Source of the DNA: CAYLRU01 sp964386565
GTDB taxonomy: Bacteria; Desulfobacterota; Desulfobacteria; Desulfobacterales; UBA5616
Assembly: GCA_964386565.1 (NCBI GenBank)
Contig: CAYLRU010000046.1
Coordinates: forward strand, 1-21,145
DNA: 21,145 nucleotides
Direction of reading: 5' to 3'
Each line of letters opens with the position of its first letter. Position 1 is the first letter of the stretch. Below the pieces are notes generated by a model. It worked only from the letters and a program-made list of their open reading frames with translations. It was not told the origin of the DNA and did no database searches. A program made the position numbers and the translations under genes. This document shows positions 7,413 through 15,083 of this stretch, in pieces.

Positions 7413-9998
7413 TTATAATTCATCCCGGATATGGTCCGGCATGGGACCGGCCCAGTCATATGTCAGGTCACCGATGATCTTTTTTTCTTCCAGGTCCGCA
7501 ATTTCCTCTTCTGTCAGACCGATGACGTCTCTATACACATAATCGTTGTCTTCTCCGAGCATGCATGGCGGATGGGTGACCTTCAGGGGTGTTTTGCCGA
7601 ATTTCCAGGGAAACCCGGGGTAACGATAGGTTCCGATGTCAGCACCCGTGATGGTATGAAAAAACCCCCGTGCGTTCAACTGGGGATCCATGTAGCTGTC
7701 CCGGGGATCCTCCACCGGACCGGCCGGTACCCCATGCTCCTGAAGCACGTAAAAAAGCTCGAAATTGTCCCTGGCCCGGGTCCATCTTGAGATATGGGCA
7801 TCAAATTCATCGTGGTGTTTTCGACGGCTCTCCACTGTTGAAAACTTCTCATCCTTCGCCCAGGCGGGATTTCCCATGGCTTTGCACAACCCTTCGAATT
7901 CCGCGTCGTTATGGATGGTAATATTGATCCATCTTTCACCGCCGTAAATAACCGTATCCAGGGACGATTCCGGTCCCCGGCAGGGATAGCAGCCCTGGAC
8001 GGCGGTGGGATGGCGGTTTCCTAAGGTCCTCTGGTTACGGTTGTTCCAGGCGGCATCCATGTAAATCTCGGCGAAATGGTGAATCAAAGTTTCCATTTGG
8101 GCAAAATCCACCCATTGCCCCTTTCCGGTCTTCTCCCGGTGAATCAGCCCCATAATCGCACCGAAAACCGCCATGGGCACTGCCGCGGAATCCATGTGAA
8201 ACCGGAATGTATTATGATACGGGTGCTCATCATCATCATACCCCCGTATCCACTCTTCGCCGCCAAGGGCCTGGTGCATGGCACCCCATCCCACATAGTT
8301 CATATAAGGGCCGTTTCTTCCCCATGCCGGCATGTTGATGCAGATCAATCCCGGATTCACGTCAAGCAGGGTTTTATGATCCAGTCCCAGATGCTCCATG
8401 GCCGTTGAACTGTTATTTTCCAGAAAGATATCGCTTTTTTTGATGAGCCTTTTAAAGACATTTTTTCCTTCTGGTTTTGATATGTCGATGCAGCACGAAA
8501 GTCTGTTCCATAAAGCCCTGGTATAAAACGATGCCCTGTTCCAGGGCCGCAGACCTGGTTTTCCCTCGGGAAAATTGGATCTTCCCGCCGGTCTTTCCAA
8601 TTGATTTTCAGTGGGCCACATGATAAAACCGCGGCTGAAATCCGGCGGATGATGAGGGTTATCGATATGGATGACTTCCGCTCCCAGACTCCCCAGGATC
8701 CAGGCGGTAGTAGGCCCCGCCCAGATGACGCCCAGATCCACGACCCGGATGCCTTCTAAGGGAAGTTTGGATTCAACGGTTTCCTCTTTCCGGTCCGATA
8801 TTTCGATTTCAGTTCTCTTCTTAAGCGATTTAAAGACTTCCTCGTTGTGCTGTCCCAGAAGGGGTGCCGGCATCCGAATCTTCCATTGTGTCAGCTCCAT
8901 ATGGATGGGATCACCGGGATAGACCTGTTTCCCGGACACCGGGTGTTCCACTTCCACCCAAAACTCTCTTTCCTTAAACTGGGGGCTTTCAAGAGCATCC
9001 TTCGGGGTGTTGATCGCCATGCAGAAGTATTTTTCCTTCTGGCATGCTTCCATGATCTCCTCCTTGGTGTGGTCCATGCACCAGTCATACCATATGGCGT
9101 CAACGATGGGCTTATTTTCTTCCACATTCAACACGTCATCAGGATAACTGAACATTTCTCCCAGCTCAGGAAATAGCCTGACAAAACGGTCCCAGAACAT
9201 GATTCCCCCGGCTGCCCGGACAAATCCGTCCTTGCAGGGAAAAACGCCTGATGGGGTGATGTCCGACGCCACCTCACGGGGATCGAGCCGGCCCACCACG
9301 TTGGATGTCATGGTCATTCCTGAATAGGCAAAGGAAACCAGGTTGGTGGTTTTATGGTCCGTGTCCGATGCCAGCACTTCCTGCATGGATACATCGATAC
9401 ATTGTCCGATTCCGCTGTGCCGTCTCAGCCAATATGCCGCAAGCGCGGCCACCGCCGCCATGTGTCCCACCTGGTACTGCAGGCAGTCACCGCCGAGCTT
9501 TAGGGGATGGCGACCGGGAATGCCCGAGGAATACATGTCATGGCCGATGCCGGACAACACCAGTTCCGATACTTTAAAGTCTCTGTAAGGGCCGGTTTGT
9601 CCGAAATTGGAAATGCGGGTCATGATCAGACCGGGATTGATCTGTTTCAAGACGTCATAGGAAAGCCCCAGTCTCTCCATGACGCCGGGGCTGAAGCTTT
9701 CAACAAGAATATCCGCATCCGCTGCCAGAGCTTTAACGGTGTCAATACCGTCTTTGCTTTTCAGATCAAGGGTGATGCCGCGTTTGTTTACATTCAGGTT
9801 GGAAAACAGCAGGCTTTTTTCCGGGTGGGGGTCATCGTTTAAAAAGGGACCGATCTTTCTTGCCGGGTCACCGTCCGGCGGTCGTTCGATTTTTATCACA
9901 TCTGCGCCAAAATCGGCAAACATCTTGGTACAGTAAGGACCTGCAATGTACCATGTCAAATCCAAAACCTTAATGTCGGCTAATGTCTGTTCTTTCAT
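7413..9998 (-). CDS. Fused tandem class III (CaiB/BaiF) CoA-transferase
   Basis: At 861 residues this is twice the family's usual length of about 400. It consists of two complete CaiB/BaiF domains, about 1-395 and 412-861, joined by a short charged linker. Each half starts with the family signature (IKVLDLTWYIAGPYCTKMFA; IRVVDLGVIWAGP) and has the helix ending in TGxGQ-x-x-D. Counting back from that Gln, the position of the catalytic Asp of formyl-CoA transferase (D169) is Gln174 in the first half and Asp603 in the second. So one half is probably structural and the other forms the acyl anhydride. The first half resembles the separate 403-residue protein upstream and the second the 409-residue protein. 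It thus looks like a fused heterodimer. Such enzymes move CoA between carboxylic acids; the acids here are unknown. It starts 33 bases after its neighbour, in one operon. Confidence 0.92.
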   Translation of the reverse strand: MKEQTLADIKVLDLTWYIAGPYCTKMFADFGADVIKIERPPDGDPARKIGPFLNDDPHPEKSLLFSNLNVNKRGITLDLKSKDGIDTVKALAADADILVESFSPGVMERLGLSYDVLKQINPGLIMTRISNFGQTGPYRDFKVSELVLSGIGHDMYSSGIPGRHPLKLGGDCLQYQVGHMAAVAALAAYWLRRHSGIGQCIDVSMQEVLASDTDHKTTNLVSFAYSGMTMTSNVVGRLDPREVASDITPSGVFPCKDGFVRAAGGIMFWDRFVRLFPELGEMFSYPDDVLNVEENKPIVDAIWYDWCMDHTKEEIMEACQKEKYFCMAINTPKDALESPQFKEREFWVEVEHPVSGKQVYPGDPIHMELTQWKIRMPAPLLGQHNEEVFKSLKKRTEIEISDRKEETVESKLPLEGIRVVDLGVIWAGPTTAWILGSLGAEVIHIDNPHHPPDFSRGFIMWPTENQLERPAGRSNFPEGKPGLRPWNRASFYTRALWNRLSCCIDISKPEGKNVFKRLIKKSDIFLENNSSTAMEHLGLDHKTLLDVNPGLICINMPAWGRNGPYMNYVGWGAMHQALGGEEWIRGYDDDEHPYHNTFRFHMDSAAVPMAVFGAIMGLIHREKTGKGQWVDFAQMETLIHHFAEIYMDAAWNNRNQRTLGNRHPTAVQGCYPCRGPESSLDTVIYGGERWINITIHNDAEFEGLCKAMGNPAWAKDEKFSTVESRRKHHDEFDAHISRWTRARDNFELFYVLQEHGVPAGPVEDPRDSYMDPQLNARGFFHTITGADIGTYRYPGFPWKFGKTPLKVTHPPCMLGEDNDYVYRDVIGLTEEEIADLEEKKIIGDLTYDWAGPMPDHIRDEL

Positions 9999-10031
9999 TT
10001 TCCCCTTTTTCCCTGTTTTATAATTCAGACG

Positions 10032-11261
10032 TTAATACAGTACTTTCTCTTCTGTCAATTTGTTGATCTCGTCCTGGCTCATGCCGATAAGTTCACCAAA
10101 AACATAATTATTGTGCTCTCCGGCAAACGGTGCGCGACTACGGATTTTTCCGGGTGTTTTGCTCATTTTCCATAGAATGCCGTCATATTTTTTCCCATCC
10201 ATGTCCGGATCCGGATGTTCGATTTCTTCAAAAAAACCCCTTTCATTCAAGTGGGGATCTTCCGTAAGGCCCCGGTTGCTCAGCGTGGGAAAGGCGGCGA
10301 CCCCTTCTTTCTGAAGCATGCGGGTCACCTCGTAATCCGTATGGGTTAATGTCCAAGCTTCGATATGCCTGTCCAGTTCGTCCTGGTTTTTCCAGCGACT
10401 CAAGGAATCCGCAAACTTTTCATCGGCTGCCCATTTCGGGTTTCCCATCACCTTTACCAGGGCCTGCCATTCCGCGTCCGTTTTTACGGCAATGGTCACC
10501 CATTTTAAATCCCCGCCGGCACACTTGTAAGCATTATGCGGCGCCATATATTCATGACGGTTTCCCCGGCGGACCCGGATATTGTTGTTTAAGGTGTAAT
10601 CCATGATGTTCTCCGGAGAAATGCCGATCATGCCTTCCCATTGGGAAAGGCCGATGTATTGTCCTTTACCCGTCTTTTTCCGGTAATACAGGGCACTGAG
10701 CGTGGCAAACGCGGCGTGGTGAGCCCCAACCGGGTCACCCCAACTGATGTTGATGGGGTGAGGTGCATTTTCCGGATAACCGGTAATATGGGCCAGGCCG
10801 CTGATGTAAATCTGGGGTCTTCCGTACATCACATAGTCTTTGTAAGGACCGTCAGAACCAAAAGCGGTCAGTGCCACGTATATGATATCGGGGTTGATTT
10901 CTTTTACCGATTCATAATCCAGGCCGTATTTTTTCATCACGCCCCTGGAGAAATTTTCCACCAGCACATCACTGATTTTAATAATTTCCTTTGCCAGTTC
11001 AACGCCCCGGGAAGTGGTCAGGTTGATGGTTACCCCGAGCTTGTTGCGGTTCAACCAGTTATAGTATCCTGAATTATTGGGAGTGGGCATGGCATCTTTC
11101 GGCCAGGGGGGAAGCCCCCTGATCACGTCCATTTTTCTCTGGCTTTCTATCTTTATCACCCGGGCGCCCATATCTGCCAGGGTTCTGCCGAAATGCGGGC
11201 CGGCCCATGCCTGGCCGAAGTCGACTACTGTAATGCCTTCAAGAGCCATTTTATTCATCAT
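10032..11261 (-). CDS. Class III CoA-transferase, catalytic-type subunit
   Basis: This 409-residue CaiB/BaiF protein begins with LEGITVVDFGQAWAGPHFGR and keeps the NRNKLGVTINL and SDVLVENFSRGV blocks of the family. Asp176 in SWGDPVGAHHA aligns with the catalytic Asp169 of formyl-CoA transferase, which forms the mixed anhydride with the acyl group. This subunit should therefore be active. Its sequence is closer to the C-terminal half of the fused enzyme downstream than to the neighbouring 403-residue protein. AGGAG lies 4 bases before ATG 11261 and 7 before the second ATG at 11258. It begins 19 bases after the 403-residue gene, so the two are co-transcribed and may form a heteromer, as BbsE and BbsF do in benzylsuccinate degradation. 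The acids activated are unknown. Confidence 0.92.
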   Translation of the reverse strand: MMNKMALEGITVVDFGQAWAGPHFGRTLADMGARVIKIESQRKMDVIRGLPPWPKDAMPTPNNSGYYNWLNRNKLGVTINLTTSRGVELAKEIIKISDVLVENFSRGVMKKYGLDYESVKEINPDIIYVALTAFGSDGPYKDYVMYGRPQIYISGLAHITGYPENAPHPINISWGDPVGAHHAAFATLSALYYRKKTGKGQYIGLSQWEGMIGISPENIMDYTLNNNIRVRRGNRHEYMAPHNAYKCAGGDLKWVTIAVKTDAEWQALVKVMGNPKWAADEKFADSLSRWKNQDELDRHIEAWTLTHTDYEVTRMLQKEGVAAFPTLSNRGLTEDPHLNERGFFEEIEHPDPDMDGKKYDGILWKMSKTPGKIRSRAPFAGEHNNYVFGELIGMSQDEINKLTEEKVLY

Positions 11262-11280
11262 GCGTCTCCTTTCTCCAAGT

Positions 11281-12492
11281 TTATATGACGCCGGACTGGC
11301 TTAATTTTAACAGGTCTTGTTTGGAGTACCCAAGCCGGTTTACCAGAATTTCTTCATTGTGCTCTCCCAGCAGCGGTGCACGGCGCTTGATTTGCCAGGG
11401 TGTCTCGGACAAACGGTACGGCGATCCGGGATATTTGGCGGTACCCATAACCGGATGTTCGATTTCCACAAAATACTTCCTCTCCGCCAAGTGGCGGTCA
11501 TTCACCACTTCCTCGGCGGTGTACGCCGGCGCCAGGGGTACATGGGCGGCCTGGCACATTTCGAAAATTTCCTGTTTGGTCCGTTCCATGGTCCATTCGG
11601 ACATCAACGGAATCAGCGCATCCACATAGTCCGCACGGGTAAACCGGTTTTCAAAGAGCTCTGAATCGTTCCACTCAGGATTGCCCATGAGATTGACGAA
11701 TTTATCATACTGATGGTCTTCCACGCACATTAAAAAGATATGCCCGTCCTTGCAGGGAAGGGGACATATGGGCTGAACCACGGGATGTGATACACCGCCC
11801 ACCTCATTTTCCGCCAGTACCCAGTGCTGAATACTCGACTCATTCTGACCGGCCATGACTTCAAAAATGGCGATATCGATATGCTGGCCGGTAAAAATTT
11901 CATCCCTGGCATGGACGGCGCACATGGTCGCTACAGCGGCGGCCTGGGCTGTTCCGAACTCCGATTGCCTTCCCCCGGCCTTTATCGGCGGGGGCACTGG
12001 TTCTTCAAAGCAAACCGTGCTGATAAATCCATAACCGCTTCCCTGATAAGTATTTAATTCAAATGCCTTGTAATCCCTGTAAGGCCCGGTCTGACCGAAG
12101 GGGGTGATGGAGGTCATAATGAGTCTGGGGTTGATCTTTTCAAGAACGTCATAGGTGAGCCCGAGCCGTTCCATCTCTTTCGGGGCATGATTTTCGATGA
12201 GAATGTCCGTATCCTTTATCAGTTCAAGAAAAATGGATTTCCCTTTAGCCGTTTTCGGATTCAGGGTGATGCCCAGCTTGTTTGTATTCAGGTAGGCAAA
12301 CAGGCCGCTTCTTTCAATTCCGGGTGTATTTCCGGCAAAGGGCTCTGCTTTTCTGGCCGCATCTCCTGCGGCGGGATCTTCGATTTTTATCACTTCCGCG
12401 CCGAGATCCGCAAACATCTTTCCGCAGTAAGGGCCTGAAACCATGTTTGCAAATTCCAGAACTTTCAATCCGGATAAAGCTTGATCAGGCAT
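11281..12492 (-). CDS. Class III CoA-transferase, subunit lacking the catalytic Asp
   Basis: This 403-residue CaiB/BaiF protein begins with LSGLKVLEFANMVSGPYCGK and has the family blocks NTNKLGITLN, TDILIENHAPKEME and TGQHIDIAIFEV. By counting back from the GQ of the last block, the catalytic Asp position is Glu178, in GGRQSEFGTA. It may therefore be the non-catalytic partner of the 409-residue protein, or use Glu. It is very similar to the first half of the 861-residue fusion; both share the sequence FGQTGPYRD and a nearly identical MERLGL-x-YDVL block. It is the first gene of the transferase operon. GGAGGGG lies just upstream of ATG 12492, and a palindrome and the terminator of the preceding gene lie in the 120-base leader. 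Reaction known for the family: CoA exchange between carboxylates. Confidence 0.9.
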   Translation of the reverse strand: MPDQALSGLKVLEFANMVSGPYCGKMFADLGAEVIKIEDPAAGDAARKAEPFAGNTPGIERSGLFAYLNTNKLGITLNPKTAKGKSIFLELIKDTDILIENHAPKEMERLGLTYDVLEKINPRLIMTSITPFGQTGPYRDYKAFELNTYQGSGYGFISTVCFEEPVPPPIKAGGRQSEFGTAQAAAVATMCAVHARDEIFTGQHIDIAIFEVMAGQNESSIQHWVLAENEVGGVSHPVVQPICPLPCKDGHIFLMCVEDHQYDKFVNLMGNPEWNDSELFENRFTRADYVDALIPLMSEWTMERTKQEIFEMCQAAHVPLAPAYTAEEVVNDRHLAERKYFVEIEHPVMGTAKYPGSPYRLSETPWQIKRRAPLLGEHNEEILVNRLGYSKQDLLKLSQSGVI

Positions 12493-12549
12493 GAATCCCC
12501 TCCTTAAGGTAAGTGCAATTCATAACATGGGATTAAAGTAACCAAACAA

Positions 12550-12562
12550 CGCGTTAAACGCG
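12550..12562. promoter_or_regulatory. Perfect palindrome upstream of the CoA-transferase operon (possible operator)
   Basis: CGCGTT-A-AACGCG is a 6+1+6 perfect inverted repeat lying 58-70 bases before the ATG of the first CoA-transferase gene. It is after the terminator of the preceding gene, where the operon's promoter must be. Short odd-centred palindromes like this are typical binding sites of dimeric repressors. No regulator gene is in the window, and I found no convincing -35/-10 pair around it. Confidence 0.35.
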
Positions 12563-12572
12563 AACAATTTAG

Positions 12573-12593
12573 AAAAAGTCACGTCAACGTGAC
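12573..12593 (-). terminator. Intrinsic terminator of the DsbA-like gene
   Basis: On the minus strand GTCACG-TTGA-CGTGAC (12593-12578) forms a 6-bp stem with a 4-base loop and is followed at once by TTTTT (12577-12573). It begins about 20 bases past the stop of the DsbA-like gene. This is the standard form of a rho-independent terminator and separates that gene from the CoA-transferase operon. Confidence 0.65.
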
Positions 12594-12612
12594 AGCGGTA
12601 TAAAATAACGTA

Positions 12613-13581
12613 TTAAACGGGGAACGTTTTATACGGGTATATGGCAATTAATTTTATGTCAGCCCGGTAAAAATGTCCTGAAAAAGCCCGGCTGCCAAAC
12701 GCATTATTGGCCGATGACGACCGTGTTTCATCACTCCTGTTTTTTTTCTCCAGCTCCTTTTTGATCATCTTTTCAAAACCCTGGAGACTCCTTACTTTGA
12801 GCCGTTTGCCGTTGATAAAAACCGTTGGTGTTCCCCGGACACCGGCTTTTTTACCGTCGGCCATATCTTTTTCAATCCTGTCTCTGATTTTTTTTGAATC
12901 CATATCACTTTTAAATTTTTCTTCATTCAGGTTCAGGGCTTTTGAGAATTCGAGGAACTTGTCGTCGTTAAGACCCTTGTGGTTTTCAAATACCATGTCA
13001 TGGTATTCCCAGAATTTTCCCTGCTCATTGGCTGCCAGGGCGGCCCGGGCCGCTTTTTTGGCAAATTTGTGCATCCGCAGGGGAAAATGCTTGATGACCA
13101 GTTTGACGTCCTTGGAATGTTTTTTCATGACCTGATCCAGGGTGGGATTTAAGCGGGCGCAATACGGGCATTGGTAATCATCAAACACCACGATGGTCAC
13201 CGGAGCAGTTTCAGGCCCTTTAACCGGCAATCCCGATATGTCTATGGGATAGACAAAATCGATTTGAATCCGTTTTATCACCTTGGACGTCCTGCCGCTT
13301 AAAATAAGGGTATTGTCCTTTTCTGAATGAAGGATTTTATCAAACTTTTTGTCCACGGGAATTTTATTGATAATCCTGTCTTCCCTGGTTGAAAAAATAA
13401 GAATTTCTCCTTCAGCCAAAATGAAAATCAGTTCACCGTTCGCGGATATGGCAACATCCACGGGGTTTTTATCAAGATGAATCTGGTCCAGATGAGACCA
13501 GTCCACATCCACGGCAGCAGCAACGCCTGAAAAGGTCAACAGCATGGGAAAAACACAAAAAATCACAAACGCTTTCTTCAT
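12613..13581 (-). CDS. Exported DsbA/thioredoxin-like disulfide oxidoreductase with N-terminal propeller-like segment
   Basis: The chosen start ATG 13581 gives 322 residues and puts a signal peptide first (MKKAFVIFCVFPMLLTFSG, cleavage near residue 23 in the AAA stretch). GGGAA lies about 8 bases upstream. A longer frame from 13626 would bury the signal. Residues about 30-110 show short strand repeats (VDVAISANGELIFILAEGEI and similar) like blades of a beta-propeller. Residues about 115-275 are a DsbA-like thioredoxin fold with active site C138-P-Y-C141 and the cis-Pro loop RGTPTVFINGK. It would act on disulfides in the periplasm. Odd: about 42 residues after KKELEKKN do not look like the fold and may be read-through after loss of an earlier stop. 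A terminator follows. Its substrates are unknown. Confidence 0.85.
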   Translation of the reverse strand: MKKAFVIFCVFPMLLTFSGVAAAVDVDWSHLDQIHLDKNPVDVAISANGELIFILAEGEILIFSTREDRIINKIPVDKKFDKILHSEKDNTLILSGRTSKVIKRIQIDFVYPIDISGLPVKGPETAPVTIVVFDDYQCPYCARLNPTLDQVMKKHSKDVKLVIKHFPLRMHKFAKKAARAALAANEQGKFWEYHDMVFENHKGLNDDKFLEFSKALNLNEEKFKSDMDSKKIRDRIEKDMADGKKAGVRGTPTVFINGKRLKVRSLQGFEKMIKKELEKKNRSDETRSSSANNAFGSRAFSGHFYRADIKLIAIYPYKTFPV

Positions 13582-13632
13582 ATTTTTGTTCCCTTTCATT
13601 ATGTCTCTTGATAGCATCTTCTTCATATTCCT

Positions 13633-13788
13633 TCAATCTATTAACACAAGGCCATACCGGTTCATAACGTCGTCTTTATGCCGAAGCACCCCGCAGGGCA
13701 GTCCGGATGTTGAAAAAATGTCGTCCGGCGAAATCATCACGGCATTGCGCATACCGAGAGCTTTTGCCGTTTGGATGTGTTTGTTCAT
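13633..13788 (-). CDS. Possible 51-residue protein or N-terminal fragment of a larger gene
   Basis: The 240-base gap between the AI-2E gene and the DsbA-like gene contains a 51-codon frame: ATG 13788 to TGA 13633, with AGGA about 11 bases upstream. It reads MNKHIQTAKALGMRNAVMIS, then PDDIFSTSGLPCG and a short end. The start pattern, an amphipathic helix followed by a strand and an S-x-DDI motif, resembles the first residues of small cytosolic metal-binding proteins of the DUF2284 type. If so, it is truncated. I do not recognise it firmly, and a chance frame is possible. No other coding sign is seen in this gap. Confidence 0.3.
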   Translation of the reverse strand: MNKHIQTAKALGMRNAVMISPDDIFSTSGLPCGVLRHKDDVMNRYGLVLID

Positions 13789-13821
13789 TGTCAGCGTGTT
13801 CCTGCTTGTCTTTTTGGAAAA

Positions 13822-14916
13822 TTAATCGGTTTTTTCGTCTGTGGAGATTTTTTCGGATGAAGAGACCTCGGGCAGCACATCCTGAAAAGCAACGCCGTAA
13901 ATTTCCCATACCGTTACAAACAAAGCAGCCAGAATGGGACCGATGATAAAGCCGATAACACCGAACATGGCAATTCCACCCAGGGTACCGAAAAAAATCA
14001 GCAGTTCATGCATCTCGGTATCTTTTCCCACAAGGCGTGGGCGCAAAAAATTATCCAGGCTCCCCACGACAATGCCGCAAAACAACATTAACCCGGCGGC
14101 TTTAATATAATTTCCGGCAACAGCTAAAACAATCGCCGCCGGCACCCATACAAGGGCTGAGCCGATACCGGGAATGACGGATAAAAGTGTCATAATGGTG
14201 CCCCAGAACACGGCGCTCGGGATGCCCACGGCAAAAAATGCAAGTCCTGCCAGTCCCCCCTGTAATATACCGATCACGGCCACGCCTTTGAGGGTGGCGC
14301 GGGTCACCGAGGTGAATTTGTCCAGCATTCGCTGTTCATCTTTGTTTTCCAATGGCAGGTAATACAGGATTTTCTTCAGTAGCTTGTCGCCGTCCATTAA
14401 AAAATAGAACATTACATATAGAAAAACAAACATCATGAAAAAGAAATTCACCGTTCCCATGGTGACGGCGGACAGGTTGTTGATCAGGTATTTACTGATG
14501 CTGCCCACCAACTCGCCGGCTTTTTTTAAAATGGCACCCTGATAGGGCTCTATCTTATCATAGAACGGGATAATATCCCGGAGTTTTGACAAAGTGCCCG
14601 GATCGGAAATGGTGCTTTGCACCCACGGCGTTATGGATTGTCCCACCTTGATAGCCTGGGCCGTGACAATCCCCACCAGTCCGCTCAGGGGAATGATCAC
14701 CAGAAATACCAGTATGATCAGGGTTGCGGCAGAAGCCAGGTTCCGACGGCCTTTGAATTTCTCCTTCAGCCGCCGGTATAACGGATACGCCATGGCGGAA
14801 AAGATGCCGGCCAGGAAGAGCGCCATTAAAAAATGACGGATCATGGACAGGAATAACACTGAAATAAACAGCACTATCAACAGGAGAGTGAGTTTGCTGA
14901 TTTTTTCCCGGTTCAT
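13822..14916 (-). CDS. AI-2E family (PerM-like) membrane transporter
   Basis: This 364-residue integral membrane protein has the AI-2E family profile. Two hydrophobic segments near the N-terminus (about 8-45) and a third near 63-85 are followed by a soluble stretch. Then come four or five further segments, with the conserved PGIGSALVWVPAAI and the late GxxxGPILAALF signature. Members export small molecules or act as ion antiporters; few have proven substrates, and the autoinducer role applies to only some. ATG 14916 has GAGGAA five bases upstream and lies 11 bases after the stop of the small ferredoxin gene, so it probably belongs to the SDR-ferredoxin transcript. The charged C-terminal tail is cytosolic by inference. 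The family is secure and the transported compound is unknown. Confidence 0.9.
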   Translation of the reverse strand: MNREKISKLTLLLIVLFISVLFLSMIRHFLMALFLAGIFSAMAYPLYRRLKEKFKGRRNLASAATLIILVFLVIIPLSGLVGIVTAQAIKVGQSITPWVQSTISDPGTLSKLRDIIPFYDKIEPYQGAILKKAGELVGSISKYLINNLSAVTMGTVNFFFMMFVFLYVMFYFLMDGDKLLKKILYYLPLENKDEQRMLDKFTSVTRATLKGVAVIGILQGGLAGLAFFAVGIPSAVFWGTIMTLLSVIPGIGSALVWVPAAIVLAVAGNYIKAAGLMLFCGIVVGSLDNFLRPRLVGKDTEMHELLIFFGTLGGIAMFGVIGFIIGPILAALFVTVWEIYGVAFQDVLPEVSSSEKISTDEKTD

Positions 14917-14927
14917 GGGGTTCCTCT

Positions 14928-15083
14928 TTATGATACGCCGAAACCGGCGACTTTGTCGCTTTGTTTCGGGGGCTTATAATCGGAGCAACGCATCAGGGTT
15001 AAACTGCCGGAAGGGCATTGGGAAACACAGTCGCCGCACCCCATGCAGTCGTCCGGGTTGATTTTGGCCCTGCCATCGTTCAT
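14928..15083 (-). CDS. 51-residue single-cluster 4Fe-4S ferredoxin
   Basis: The protein starts MNDGRAKINPDDCMGCGDC and carries one full 4Fe-4S motif, C-x2-C-x2-C-x3-C-P, at residues 13-23. There is then a short Lys/Pro-rich tail. The start ATG overlaps the SDR stop as ATGA, so the two proteins are made by coupled translation. An upstream in-frame ATG at 15164 would lie inside the SDR gene and adds sequence with no ferredoxin character, so I reject it. At about half the size of a usual bacterial two-cluster ferredoxin, it could be a dedicated electron carrier for, or a subunit of, the preceding dehydrogenase. That partnership is inferred from the overlap only. Confidence 0.75.
   Translation of the reverse strand: MNDGRAKINPDDCMGCGDCVSQCPSGSLTLMRCSDYKPPKQSDKVAGFGVS

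Noticed and set aside
10032..11261. Gly204 in GQYIGL read as a lost catalytic Asp of the CoA-transferase
   Set aside because: The catalytic Asp of the family lies 25 residues before that GQ, in the GD motif, and is present here as D176. The Asp after GQ is not the catalytic one.
12578..12593. GTCACGT/ACGTGAC palindrome as a regulator operator
   Set aside because: On the minus strand it is followed directly by five T residues about 20 bases after a stop codon, so an intrinsic terminator explains it better.
13676..13909. 77-codon minus-strand frame overlapping the 3' end of the AI-2E gene
   Set aside because: It lies largely in another frame of that gene, has an Arg/Cys-rich composition unlike a real protein and no ribosome-binding site.
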